Shown here piece after piece: positions 1 through 11,118 of a DNA stretch of 64,000 nucleotides. Below the pieces are notes generated by a model. It had not been told where the DNA came from. It was given only the letters and a program-made list of their open reading frames with translations, and ran no database searches. The stretch covers positions 103,743,890 to 103,807,889 of the forward strand of contig CM073889.1 of assembly GCA_037176705.1 (NCBI GenBank), written 5' to 3'. The translations under genes were made by a program, and so were the position numbers. Numbering within the stretch: the first letter of the stretch is position 1; each line of letters opens with the position of its first letter. The stretch comes from Molossus alvarezi (taxonomy: Eukaryota; Chordata; Mammalia; Chiroptera; Molossidae).

Positions 1-144
1 AATGACAGCAGTAGTACACATAGACATAATAATGTACACATAGACATAATGGTTATTATTGTGTTATACTTATCAGGAAATGACAACTTTTAATATTTTA
101 ATGTGATGATGCAAAATATTTTTTGGGGGAAAATATAGCCTACA

Positions 145-408
145 GCCCTGGCCAGTTTGGCTCAGCGGTTAGAGCGTCGGCCTGCGGTCCTGAGAGACCC
201 GGGTTCGGTTCCCGCTAAGGGCGCGTACCTCGGTTGCAGTTTGTCCCCAGCCCTGGTCGGTTGTACGGGTGGCAGCCACTCGATGTGTTCCTTTCACATT
301 CATGTTTCTCTCTCTCTCTCTGTTCCTCTCTCTCCCTCCCACTCTACCTGAACAAAAAATGGAAAAATGTCCTCGGGTGAGGATAAAAAAAATAAAAAAA
401 ATATATAT
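145..408 (+). mobile_element. Ves SINE, full length, young type
   Basis: A tRNA-derived bat SINE transcribed by RNA polymerase III and copied by L1 proteins. The head begins GCCCTGGCCAGTTTGGCTCA (A box), the B box reads GGGTTCGGTTCCC, then come a CT-rich middle, TCTACCTGAACAAAAAATGG, the stem-loop TCCTCGGGTGAGGA at 370-383 and an A/T tail. The TSD is ATATAGCCTACA at 133-144 and 409-420, a perfect 12 bp, which fixes both ends. It carries no protein. Confidence 0.95.
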
Positions 409-420
409 ATATAGCCTACA

Positions 421-1534
421 GAGAATGAGCCATAAATATTGTCACCACGCATCAGAGATCTGTGATATCTGTGAGCACACGCAGAAGCGACCTCAGTTCT
501 CAGAGAGGCACCTGTACGCAGTGTGTGAGCAAGCAGTGCCGAAGTCTGTTGGACAGAGAGATTCCTTTTTCACAAGTTGATCTGCTATTATATTGGAGAC
601 AATCTAATTTGCACCGGCCAGACCAGGAGTTCTAGGTCATGCAACCACTGCTATCATTTCAGAAAAAGATGCTGAGAAATATTCTCAACCCAGCCTCCTT
701 AATGCCCTCTCAACTGAAAAGGATTGATGAAAACTGAGGCCTTGGCAGTTAGTTGGTCTAGACTAGGAATATAACATAATCCCCTTTCTTCCAAGTTAAA
801 AAAAAAAAAAAAATCAATGCCAATGTGTATGAAAACCAGCTCTGTACAGAATTCCTCTTAATAATCATGAAAGTACTGTCTCATTCATTTTTACCACCAC
901 ACATTCACCGTCCAACACACCCATGTATCCACATAGATACTTGCCCACCTACTTCCTCTGCAGGGCTCTGAGGATCACAGTTGTAACCTAAGTGCTACAT
1001 CTACATGGATTTGCACTCTTGGGGATGGAGTGGGCCCTTGGGTCCAGTCCTGCCTTCCTCAGGTGAGGCAAAACTGACTACAGGATACATTGTAGGGTAT
1101 TTTTTAAAATTTTTTGGTCCAGGTAGATTCTTCTTTTGTTAATTTCTAAGCATTTAAAGCTTGAATATTAAAGCCATTGACTTGATATTTTATAACACTT
1201 TGCCCTGTGCATGTGTATTATCTCATAATGCTAAAAAAAATCTCTGTGATATAGATACTGAAATTGACAGAGAGAGAAGGTATGTAGTGACACTTTACAG
1301 ACATTGGGACTCAAATTATCTGGCTCTGGTGTGTACTTACTCCCTTATCACTTTGCTTCTCAATCTAAAGACTCAATGTAAGGACACTGTGAATAGTTTC
1401 CCACTCAGTGAGCCTTTTATTTTTAATCAATTAAACTCTCTAAAATATAAACTAAGGGAAAATAATAATAATAAACATAATAATAATAGCTTTTATTTAT
1501 CCATTTAGTCCTTGAAAATATCAACTCCTTATTT
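421..1534. other. No gene or recognisable repeat
   Basis: AT-rich single-copy-looking DNA. The only structure is a 16-base A run at 798-813 and an AAT-rich microsatellite at 1460-1489. Short open frames here have no recognisable protein features. Confidence 0.5.
1460..1489. repeat. AAT-rich microsatellite
   Basis: Imperfect AAT/AAC repeats (AATAATAATAATAAACATAATAATAAT) of about 30 bp. Confidence 0.8.
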
Positions 1535-1544
1535 TGTTTAGTTT

Positions 1545-3744
1545 TTTAATACTTAATTTAATAAATTTTTTAGATGCCCCTCCTTTTTCCCCCTTTGATA
1601 CCCTTCTCCCCACTCCCCACCAGCCTCCCACATTCACTTTACTGTTGTTTGTGTCTATTGGTTATGTATGAGTTCTTTGGTTTATTTCTTCCTGTTCCCC
1701 TGTCCCTTTCCTCTGAGGTTTGTCAGTCTGTTCCCTACTTCCACGTCTCTGGATCTATATAGTTCATCAGCTTATTTTGTTCATTATATTCCACAAATAA
1801 GTGAAATCATGTGATATTTGTCTTTCCATAATTGGTTTACTATGCTTAGCATAATACTCTTCAGGTCCCTCTGTGTCATCGCAAAGGGTAAGAGATCTTT
1901 CTTTCTTATAGCTGCATAGTACTCCATTGTGTAAACATACCACAGTTTTTTTATTCACTCATCCATTGATGGACTCTTGGGCTGTTTCCAGGTCTTAGCT
2001 ATTATAAATAGTGCTGCTATGAACATAAGGGTGCATATATTCTTTCTAATTGATGTTTTGAGCTTTTTAGGATATATTCTTAGAAGTGGAATCACTAGGT
2101 CAAAGGGCAGTTCAATTTTTAACTTTTTCAGGAAACTCCATGTTGTTTTCCATTGTGGCTGCCCCAGTCTGCATTCCCACCAGCAGTGCACTACAGTCCC
2201 CTTTTCTCCACACCCTCGCCAACACTTGCTGTTTGATTTGTTGCTGGCAGCCATTCTGGTAAGATGTGAGGTGATACCTCATAGTCGTTTTAACCATCTC
2301 TGATGGTTAGAGATAATGAGCATTTTTTCATATGTCTCCTGGCCTTTTGTTTGTCCTGTTTGGAGAAGTGACTATGCAGGTTGTCTGCCCATTTTTTAAC
2401 TGGATTGTTTGCCTTCCTTTTGTTGAGTTGTATGAGTACTCTATATATTTTGGATATTAACCCCTTATCTGATGTATCATTAGCAAATATCTTCTCCCAT
2501 ATAGTAAGTTCTCTTTTGATTTTGATGCTGGTTTCTTTTGCTGTGCAGAAGCTTTTTAGTTTGATGTAATCTCATTTCTTTTTTTTTTTTTCCTTAGTTT
2601 CTCTTGCCCTAGGTGATGAATTGGTGAAAATTCTGCTGCATGTGATATTTGAGGTTTTTCTGCCTACATTTTCTTCTAGGATTTTTATGGTTTCATAAGT
2701 GACATTTAAGTCTTTTGTCCATTTTGAGTTGATTCTTATGTGTGGTGTAAGTTCTTGGTCTAGTTTGTTTCTTTCTTTTTTTTTTTTTTTTTTTTTTGCA
2801 TGTAGTCCAATTTTCCCAGCACCATTTATTGACGAGACTGTCTTTACTCCATTGTATGCTTTTGCCTTCATTGTCAAATATTAATTAAGCATAATGTCTT
2901 GGGTAGATATCTGAGTTCTCTGTTCTGTTCCATTGATCTATATGCCTGTTCTTGTGCCAGTACCAGGCTGTTTTGATTACAATGGCTTTGTAGTATAACC
3001 TGAAATCTGGAATTGTGATCCCCCTGACTTTATTCTTCTTATTCAAGATTGCTGTGGCTATTTGGGGTCTTTTTTTGTTCCATATAAACTTTTGGTGTAT
3101 TTTTTCTAGATCTGTGAAATATGCCATTGGTATTTTAATAGGATTGCATTGAATCTATAGATTGCTTTGGGTAGTATGAACAGTTTAATGATATTGATTC
3201 TTCTAATCCTTGAACATAGAATATGCTTCCACTTTTTATTATATCTTCCTCTATTTCTTTTTTCAATGTCCTGTAGTTTTCTGAGAACAGGTGTTTTACC
3301 TCCTTGGTTAAGTTTATTCCTAGGTATCTTAATTTTTTTGTTACAGTGGTACATGGGATTATTTTTTTAGTTTATTTTTCTGTGTGTTCATTATTGGTGT
3401 ATAAAAATGCCTGCGATCCCTGGATGTTAACTTTGTATCCTGCTACTTTGCTAAATTCATTTATTAAATCTAGTAGTTTTTTGGTGGAGTCCTTAGGGTT
3501 TTCTATGTATAATATCAAGTCATCTGCAAATAATGGCAGTTTCACTTCCTCCTTTTGCATTTGAATGCCTTTTATTTTTTCTTCTTGTCTGATTGCTGTG
3601 GCTAAGACTTCCAGTACTGTGTTAAATAAGAGTGGCGAAAGTGGACATTTCTGTCTTGTTCCTGTTCTTAAGGGAAATGCTTTTAGTTTTTGCCCATTGT
3701 GTATGATGCTAGCTATAGGTTTGTCATATATGGGCTTTATTATT
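1545..3744 (-). mobile_element. 5'-truncated LINE-1, ORF2 C-terminal half plus 3'UTR
   Basis: On the minus strand the order from 3744 down to 1545 is the reverse-transcriptase end of L1 ORF2, the C-terminal domain, and a 3'UTR with C-rich tracts. The catalytic motif FADD is encoded by 3519-3530. C-terminal L1 motifs such as WRGCGEKGT and HCWWEC lie near 2150-2250. The copy begins abruptly near 3744, the usual 5' truncation. ORF2 is broken by stops (for example just after the frame ending HTEK near 3372), frameshifts and a roughly 23-base T run at 2775-2797 (A run on the coding strand), so it is a dead copy. The 3'UTR matches those at 39140-39500 and 50825-51025. I could not read a convincing TSD. 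Confidence 0.93.
3372..3744 (-). pseudogene. L1 ORF2 reverse-transcriptase fragment with FADD motif
   Basis: An open segment encodes the L1 fingers/palm region. It includes the pattern CPLSPLLFN, then [15 protein letters not shown], then FLYTNN. FADD (3519-3530) is the normal L1 active-site form of the YADD box and is unmutated. The frame stops after HTEK, where L1 ORF2 should continue, and the upstream endonuclease domain is missing, so there is no functional product. Confidence 0.85.
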
Positions 3745-3769
3745 TAACTCACTATAAAATAAGCTTTAA

Positions 3770-4180
3770 ATAGTTGTAGGGGAGGAACTTTTTTTTTTTC
3801 TTTTATCATTCTAGGTTCTTTGGCTGGTCTAATACTTAAATTGACAGAATACAGATTAACAGAAGAAATAAATTTAATTTCATTTGTCTTGGAGCCCCAT
3901 AAAAATTTGAAACCAAAAGATAGGCAATTGAGACTTATATGCCATCCTAAGCTAAAGGATGAGATAAGGATCTGGGGCTTCAAAGGGGAAGAGAGTAATT
4001 CACAGGATGATAATGTCATCAGAGAAACGCATGCATGGTCTTTCTTCGTTGCTAGTGGGAATGGGGTTCTTGGGGTACTGCTGGAATAAGCATTTTTAAA
4101 GACCCTCACAGGAGGATAAGATGTGGTAGAAAGCCTTATTTGTGTGGAATTACATCCTGGGGTTTCCAAAGTCCCATTTC
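3770..4180. mobile_element. Possible old LTR-like repeat
   Basis: The stretch with GATTAACAGAAGAAATAAATTT followed by GATCTGGGGCTTCAAAGGGG has the style of a mammalian ERV LTR seen in reverse. A similar order of motifs occurs near 46800-47400. I cannot name the family or find ends or a TSD, so this is a weak call. Confidence 0.3.
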
Positions 4181-5057
4181 CCTTAATCCAGTCCTAGAAG
4201 ATGTACAGCTGGGGATTCAGTAGAGCTAGAAGCAGAGTCAGGGACCAGGGTTTCTGTCCCATTGTGGAATTGGGTCTGGTTTAGCATTAGGCTAGTTATA
4301 GTCCATTAGTCCATTGTGTGTGAGGTACATGTAGCCATGAGCCATGTGGGAAAATTCAGGGGAGCCAAGAAAGCTCACCCCCTGAGACAAGAGTCCCAAG
4401 AGCCCTGAAAACAGAAGAGCTCAAGAGAGAGAGATCTAAGAGAGGCAACTCGTTTGTTTAGGCGATTCACTAGCTGAACCCTTCCCATGCTCACAGTGGC
4501 CACCTCTACTCTGGCCAATGACCTGTTCCCACGTATGACTCGCAGGCAAGCGTATCACCCAGACTTTACTGGGCATTTGACTGTTTTTCCTTTGTCCACT
4601 CCCTTGCCCCAGACATGCCTGGGGAACAGTTCTGGGAAGTGTTAAACTGCAGCTTCCTGGAAAAGCTACACAAATGACATGACTTACTATTTGGCCTTCC
4701 TCCTGTTCCTTTCCAGTTATTCATAACTAGGTTCATTACAATGGTACCAATAAGAAGAGTAGATGTTTGGTAATTGGATATCTGTCCAGACAAACAGGTC
4801 ATTCAGATGAAAAGCTATCTCTAGTAATAGTTCTCTTCCTGAACCATGCCTCCTATCTACATTCTTCCAAGTAGTTCGGGGAGTGGTAGAAGTTTTTCTG
4901 GGTTTTAATGGGTCTTGTTTGCCTTAAGCTCAAAATAATCCACATGCCATAGTGGCACATTTTGGGGTAACAGATTCTGCTCCTCTTCATAGTCTTTCTA
5001 GGGGCAGGATTTTTCTTTTATCTTTGTATTTTTATAATTAAGGCCAAGTTTGCTTTC
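4181..5057. other. No gene or recognisable repeat
   Basis: Mixed-composition DNA with no frame, splice pattern or repeat signature I can support. Confidence 0.5.
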
Positions 5058-5315
5058 TTTTTTACCCTCACCCAAGGAGATTTATACATTTATCTTCAGA
5101 TAGAGTGGGAGGGAGAGAAGGAGGAAGAAAGAGAGAAACATCGACATGAGAGAGACAGATCGAGTGGTTGCTACCCACAGGACCCCCCAACCGGGGCCAG
5201 GGACAAACTGCAACCGAGGTAGGTGCTCTTAGAGGGGACTGGGAACCGAACCTGAGTCTTTCTGGTCCAGGGGCCGGGGCTCATGCAGTGACCACAGAGC
5301 CAAATCGGCCAGGGC
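5058..5315 (-). mobile_element. Ves SINE, minus strand, older tail type
   Basis: In reverse it runs from GCCCTGGCCGATTTGGCTCT near 5315 through the tRNA head, a CT-rich middle and TCTATCTGAAGATAAATG to the stem-loop and tail at the left. The CTGAAGATAAATG variant before the stem-loop differs from the common CTGAACAAAAAATGG and is shared with the copy at 54910-55141. Several head substitutions suggest more age. No clean TSD could be read. Confidence 0.9.
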
Positions 5316-7051
5316 GCATTTTTTTTATTTTTTTTAAATCAAGAAAATAAAAGGCCAACTAAATTGCCTGTATTTGAGTTGCTATATTATTCAGAAGCAG
5401 ATTTTTTCTTCCTTTACAATAGATGTTTCAAGATGCAAATTGTCACATTGTGCTTTTAAAGAACACAGGCATTATAATTAAAATTCCCTTGTTTAAAAAA
5501 AATAATAATTAGTTACTTGAGGAGTTGTTTCAAAGAATTTTCTTCTAGAATGCCTCCTATTTAAATGAGTTATGAAATAATTAGTGAAAGCATATTATGG
5601 TGAGAGAGGCTTGAATCGCCTCAGCAGAATGGAGCATTTTGTGAAATGATAACCTGACCTTTACGTTTTTACTTAAAAGGAAGTAAAAAAAAATGAGCTT
5701 GTAGTAAGAGGAGGGAGAATAAACTACATTGCCTCGGGTCATTCAAATGTTACATAAAGGAAACAGCAAGAAAAATGTTCATATTCCCTTTCTCTGCAAG
5801 AACAAATACAAGAAGCTTGCCTAGAAGGTCAAGTTCATCCAGTGAAGCAGTTTGGAAAATGTATCCCAGGACCCTTGAATACTCTCAGAATTCTGCTCTG
5901 GGAAGATTCAGTTATAGAGCAAGGCTTTTCATTTCACACCAACAGGGATATTATTTATTCTCAAACAATAAGCAAGAAAATATATTGTCCTGACTCCATA
6001 ATTCTTAATGGTCTTAATTATCTCCACTTTGCTAAATGTTCCTATTGTTATCTAGTTAAAACATGAGAAAGAAAACGTTAGAAAGAAATGTGGTGTATAT
6101 GTGTTTTAATCCTATAATTTTTGTTTAATGTTATTGCCATATAAAACTAAAATAATCACCAATATTACTCTAATTCCTACTTACCTGCACACTCCCACAT
6201 CCTCAAATTAAATAATTGCATTTTAAAATGTAGGTTTTTAGTTGCCCCCTTCCTAAGTCAATTAACTCTGCAATAAAATTAAAATAGAAATATATTCCTA
6301 AAAATTAATGTAGAGTGGAAAGATATTACATTATAAAAATTGTAAAAGAGAATTTGACAGGGATTTTTATAGTAGAAACATCAACAAAATAATTTTTAAA
6401 ACAGTTTTTAACCTTTCATTTCCTTTTCTTTGTTATGAATTCTAATTTATGTGGCAATAGAAATAGCTAATTATTCATTCTAAAAAGAAGTATTTTAAGA
6501 GCACTTTTCTTTTATTCAACCCTTAAGCTAGCTGCGGTGTGGTTTTTGCAAGTGCTGTAATTTAAATGGAGTACCCAAAAACTCTCTTGAATTTTAGAAG
6601 ACCCATTTGGAATATAAAAGCTTGATTTTTTTTTTAAATGTCAGGCTAACAAAGACTTAAATCAGGGTAAGTAGATAGATTAGGTGACATAATTATAAAT
6701 CTCGGATGAAATTATGACTGATAATACATTTAATAATTCATTTTTACTTTTATGAACCTATCTCTGGTACTGATTTTTCCTATTATGGTTTTTTTATATC
6801 CATATTAAAATTTATTATTTAAATTTAATATTGCCTAAAGGCCTTTGAATTAAGATATTTATGTTACATATAAAATTTTTCTATAAAGCAAGGAAACATT
6901 CCAATTTAGAGGGTATTCTAGAAACTAAGTTAGAAGAAATCATGGGAAATCTCATGTATATAGTCCCTGTATCATGAAATGTTTCCTGTCAGGATCTGTA
7001 TATACAGATAAAGTACTCGATACCATTAGTGAAAACACCCATCTTCCTTTA
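5316..7051. other. No gene or recognisable repeat
   Basis: Long AT-rich stretch. I see no Ves, L1 or LTR landmarks and no credible coding region. Confidence 0.5.
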
Positions 7052-7062
7052 AGAAGTTATTG

Positions 7063-7124
7063 GTGTTTTTTGTTTTTTTAATTCTCACTCGAGGACACTT
7101 TTCCATATTTTGTTCAGATAGAGT

Positions 7125-7180
<56 letters not shown>

Positions 7181-7339
7181 TCAACGTGAAAGGGACACAT
7201 CAAGTGGCCACCACCCACACGACCCAACCAGGGCCGGGGACAAACTGCAACCAAGGTACACACCCTTAGCGGGAACCGAACCCGGGTCTCTCTGGACCGC
7301 AGGCTGACACTCTAACCGCTGAGCCAAACTGGCCAGGGC
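7063..7339 (-). mobile_element. Ves SINE with expanded GA tract
   Basis: A full-length minus-strand Ves. The TSD is AGAAGTTATTG (7052-7062) and AGAAGTTACTG (7340-7350), with one mismatch. Its CT-rich middle has expanded into about 25 GA units on the plus strand (7127-7176). Confidence 0.94.
7127..7176. repeat. (GA)25 microsatellite inside Ves
   Basis: An uninterrupted GA run of about 50 bp in the CT-rich zone of the SINE. Other copies have only 5-15 CT units here. Confidence 0.95.
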
Positions 7340-7454
7340 AGAAGTTACTGTTTTTTAAACAGTCTAATTTTATATTTATAACGTATATCTATATAGTTGA
7401 TAATAAACAGTATAATACATTGGTCATTTCTCCCATACTGGTAAATGTTTATTG

Positions 7455-7980
7455 TTAAAAAAACAACAACAACAAAGTTTAGCTGAGTAAATTTGAGGAT
7501 CTAGTGCTTTATTCAAAGATTCGTGAATAGATCAGCATCGTATCTAGCAAATAGAAAGGAACCCCAAGGAACTATACTTAGTAGAAGGCTTTTATAGGGA
7601 AGAGGGGTGGGCAGCCAGCAAAGAGCCAGTTGTTTCAAGGGAGGTCATCCTCCCTTAGGAGAAGGTAGGGGGTCTTTATCAGGTAGATTACCTACCTCAC
7701 CAGTGCGGACCGGAAATTCCTTCCCACTGGTCAAAGGTTACAGGCAACAACCTGGACCTGCAACTGAGGTCTGAAATGGGCTGTGGTGGAAGGGCAGTCT
7801 TGTAGGACTGAACCCTGACCTGTGGAGTCTGACACTGTCTCTAGGTGGATGGATGGTTGTTAGAACTGCGTTGAATTGTAAGGACACCCAGTTGGTGTTC
7901 GGAGAATTGTTGGGAGTGTGGGAACCCCCTTCTATCACATGTTGGAATTGGGTCCAGGAAACCAAAATAGGGGCTCTAAT
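7455..7980. mobile_element. Probable old ERV LTR remnant
   Basis: The block containing TTTATTCAAAGATTCGTGAA, CTGACACTGTCTCTAGGTGG, GGACACCCAGTTGGTGT and GAATTGTTGG with GTGGGAACCCC resembles mammalian ERV LTR sequence. These are partial matches from memory. The ends and the subfamily are not resolved, and no TSD was found. Confidence 0.45.
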
Positions 7981-8840
7981 TTCTAGAGAGTGTTGAAGCT
8001 CCCAGTGGTAATCCTAATTCCAAACCTAGTGAGCTCAGGGCAGAGAAGTTGCACGTAAATAGTGTGATAGATATCAGGACAGGTAGGGGACGCTTGTCTA
8101 TAAGAGGACCTGTATTCTATCATCTGCATATTTCCCATTATGACCTTGAAACAATTGGATTTACACTATCTATATGCTACCCTAGGTCACCTAGAGATAT
8201 TTAGACATAAATACAGAGCGTGCAACATGCAAACACACACACACACCTTTCCATTTAGATGACTCTTTCTAAGCCTCTGTGTCTTAAATCTTTTGAAGAA
8301 TAGCACAGCCATAAAATCTGCTGTTTGATTTGTAACCCTCTACTGTTGAAAAAAAAAATCGGTTCTCTTGTAACCCTGAAGCTTTACCACCCTTAAAAGG
8401 GGCTGCACACGAGGTTTCATTTGCTGAGATTTTACCTGGAGCATTTCACCAACGAGGAGTCTAGTTGAGCAAGTGTGTTAAAGATGAATAAAGCCTAGAT
8501 AGCTTCACCATTAAGTTTCAGTGCTGGCTGATTTTATTGGATTGGATTTTTGTTATCCCTCTTGCAAGAAGAAGTCATCTCCAAAGGCTGAAACACGACA
8601 TAAAACATAATCTGCGTGATCCAAACACTGCTTCCAGGGACATCCTTCGGGTCCCACGGGACGCTGGGCACTTCAGAAGTGAACATTGTGGCTGATTGTC
8701 TAAGGTCATTTCCAGTTGAGTCTCAGCCCAGGAGAAGCCTGTGTTTGGAAGATGTAGTTGCAGATAAAGTTAATGTCCCCTTAAGCCCTCCCTTTCCCCA
8801 AAACAGATACACATTGCGTATATCTGGGCTTTGTTTTGTT
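7981..8840. other. No gene or recognisable repeat
   Basis: Mixed DNA with a short CA run near 8236-8247. Nothing else can be assigned. Confidence 0.5.
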
Positions 8841-8844
8841 TGTT

Positions 8845-9275
8845 TGTTTTTTAATTAAGAAATAGTTCACATGCCATTAAAATAAACACCCTTTAGAAAT
8901 ATATGATCCCCTCGTTAGTATATTCATAAAATTGTGCCATCATCACCACTTTCTAACTTGAACATTTTTGTCACTTCATCTCCTCCCTCCCCTGTTGCCC
9001 TGCAACCACTGATTTACTTTCTGTCTGTATTGTTTACCTTTGACATAAACAATCTTATCTGATTACCCTGTAAATACTCTGAAGCTTGCTTTTTTAGTTA
9101 ATGATGTACCTTGAACATGTAAAAAAATATGTTTGTTCTTACAAGTCAGTTTCATATCTTTAAATTCCTGCAAAGTGTTTTATGGTTTATATTCATATAT
9201 TGATAGATCTTTGGTTTGTTTCTGTTTTTTTACTTTTGTTACGAATGCCTTGACACATCTTCCTGTGTTCAGTGG
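8845..9275 (-). mobile_element. Old LINE-1 3' end
   Basis: The series AATAGTTCACATGCCATTAA, ATTGTGCCATCATCACCACT and TCTAACTTGAACATTTTTGTC matches the 3'UTR style of old mammalian L1M elements read in reverse. It is strongly diverged, and no TSD is visible. Confidence 0.7.
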
Positions 9276-9281
9276 GTTCTG

Positions 9282-9283
<2 letters not shown>

Positions 9284-9347
<64 letters not shown>
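9284..9347. repeat. (AT)24 microsatellite followed by T16
   Basis: A perfect AT alternation from 9284 to about 9331, then a T run to 9347. This could form a cruciform or unwind readily. It probably grew from an A-rich retroelement tail. Confidence 0.95.
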
Positions 9348-9494
9348 ACAAGATCTGGTTCATGCAGCCCATCTTTAGGAACATTTAACTAGCTCCCTTG
9401 GGCTAGGAGAGACACCATTCTCCCTGTGCTCACGGTAGCTGTGCTTCATCTTCTTCCCCCGTCATAGCATGGAACATACTATACTATATCCTAT

Positions 9495-9523
9495 CACACA
9501 CACACACCCACACACACACCCCT
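9495..9523. repeat. CA microsatellite
   Basis: Interrupted CA repeat (CACACACACACCCACACACACACC), followed by a C-rich tract. Confidence 0.9.
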
Positions 9524-9619
9524 CCCCCCGCACTGGTCCATGACTTCATAAAGAGGCAGATCGTGTTATATTCCCTTAACTTCCCAGCATAAACAGACTC
9601 TTTAGAACCTGGAAGGTTG

Positions 9620-9835
9620 TAGGGCATGAGGTGGTAGTTAGGGGCATAGGCTTCAGACAGAAAGGACCGGGGTCCTATCTCTAGCCATTCACCAGTTCTA
9701 TAAACCAGAGCCCTCTGTGGGAATGATCTGGGCCTATCTTCCTATCTATAAAATGGGCCAACCTTATCAGGTTGCTATGAAGACAATCATGTCATGCTTA
9801 GCAGAGGGCCTGGGACCTAGTAAGGGTTGATATGG
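9620..9835 (+). mobile_element. MIR SINE, ancient
   Basis: It follows MIR order on the plus strand: GGTTAGGGGCATAGGCTTCAGACAG-like head, a tract ending CTATAAAATGGG, then a GTTGCTATGAAGAC-like tract and TGCTTAGCAGAGGGCCTGG. It is old and diverged. Confidence 0.65.
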
Positions 9836-10815
9836 AAAGTTTTATGGAAAACAGAGAAGCAAGGTCCTAGTGAAGACATTTATCTAACAGTGTAATTAAT
9901 TGCTGGGTCGGAGGGTATCAGCGTTTTATCAGTTAAGAAGTCAGAGCTAGGTACCCCGCAGCAAATGAGAAAAGAGAGCTCCTGTGTGGGGATGTATGTC
10001 TTCATGCCCTGCGGGCTCTGTGACTCTGGCCTGTCTCCCATCCAGAGTCTTGTCTTCCTAGTCCAGACGGCCCTGTGCAAACCTGCGAGGTTATACGTGC
10101 CTGTTTAAAGCTCTTACCACCAGTACTGTAGGAGCCATACCCCTTCCTGAAGGCATCAGGATCTATAATGCCTGCACTGAAGGTACCTGGATAATATTCA
10201 AGGTTTTGATTTTTCTTTTGATGATATCGAAACACAGCGTCTCTTAATTCTCACTTAGCGGAAGTCTGAATAGTGTTTGTCATGGCCTTGAGGGGCTTTC
10301 TATGGACCAGCTAACCCGGACTCTTCCCTCTTTGTTGAGGAAGGCATGCGATCTACACGCTGGCCAGTTACCCCAACTGGCGTTCAGCTTATCATAAAAG
10401 TAAATGACCATTAAAGATATAAAAATATCACTGGGGTTAAGAGATTTATGTTAATGAAATGAGTTAGATTAATAGCTATGTCTTCATATGACTCTTGATT
10501 ATTTGTAACAGATTTAGAAAACTATTCACCATTCTATGCTTGTTGTCTCCTGCTCAGAAATGTGAGCCGTCACCCTATTTTGCCAGAGGATTTAAATGTG
10601 TTTCCCCCCACACTAATCTATTTTTTTCTTAGTCTCTGCCCCCTACATTTGTGCAAATATCTACAGTAGGAATGTTTCTCTTAACAAAGGAGGGAGGCTT
10701 TGAAAGGCTCGTAGGAAATATTTTAATGATCAGCATTAGTTATGTTGCCTGTGTAGCTATATAAAGGAGCTGAGTCCTTTCTCCACCAGAGCTCTTGCAA
10801 CTTAACCTGTCTGTT
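9836..10815. other. No gene or recognisable repeat
   Basis: Unassigned DNA between the MIR and the next Ves. Short open frames on the minus strand around 9880-10235 have no recognisable domain. Confidence 0.5.
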
Positions 10816-10830
10816 TAAAATGTGAATCAG

Positions 10831-11103
10831 CGCTTGGCCGGTTTGGCTCCGCGGTTAGAGCCTCAGCCTGAGGTCCAGAGAGACCCGGGTTCAGTTCCCG
10901 CTAAGGGCATGTACCTAGGTTGCTGTTTGTCCCTGACCCTGGTTGGGTTGTTGCTTCGGTGGCAACTACTCGATGTGCCCCTTTCACATCGATGTTTCTC
11001 TCTCTCTCCTCCTCCTCTTTCTCTCCCTCCCGCTTTATCTGAACAAAAAATGGAAAAATGTCCTCGGGTGAGGATAAAAAAAAAAGTTAAAAAAATAAAT
11101 AAG
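10831..11103 (+). mobile_element. Ves SINE, full length, young type
   Basis: Head, B box GGGTTCAGTTCCC, CT-rich middle, TTTATCTGAACAAAAAATGG, stem-loop TCCTCGGGTGAGGA and tail are all present. The TSD TAAAATGTGAATCAG is perfect over 15 bp (10816-10830 and 11104-11118), a typical L1-endonuclease site starting TAAAA. Confidence 0.96.
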
Positions 11104-11118
11104 TAAAATGTGAATCAG

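Noticed and set aside
145..230. tRNA gene
   Set aside because: The A and B boxes belong to the Ves SINE head. The copy has SINE body, tail and TSD, and similar heads recur over 20 times in the window.
2775..2797. Poly(A) tail of a separate processed insertion
   Set aside because: L1 ORF2 sequence continues in register on both sides, so it is an expanded homopolymer inside L1.
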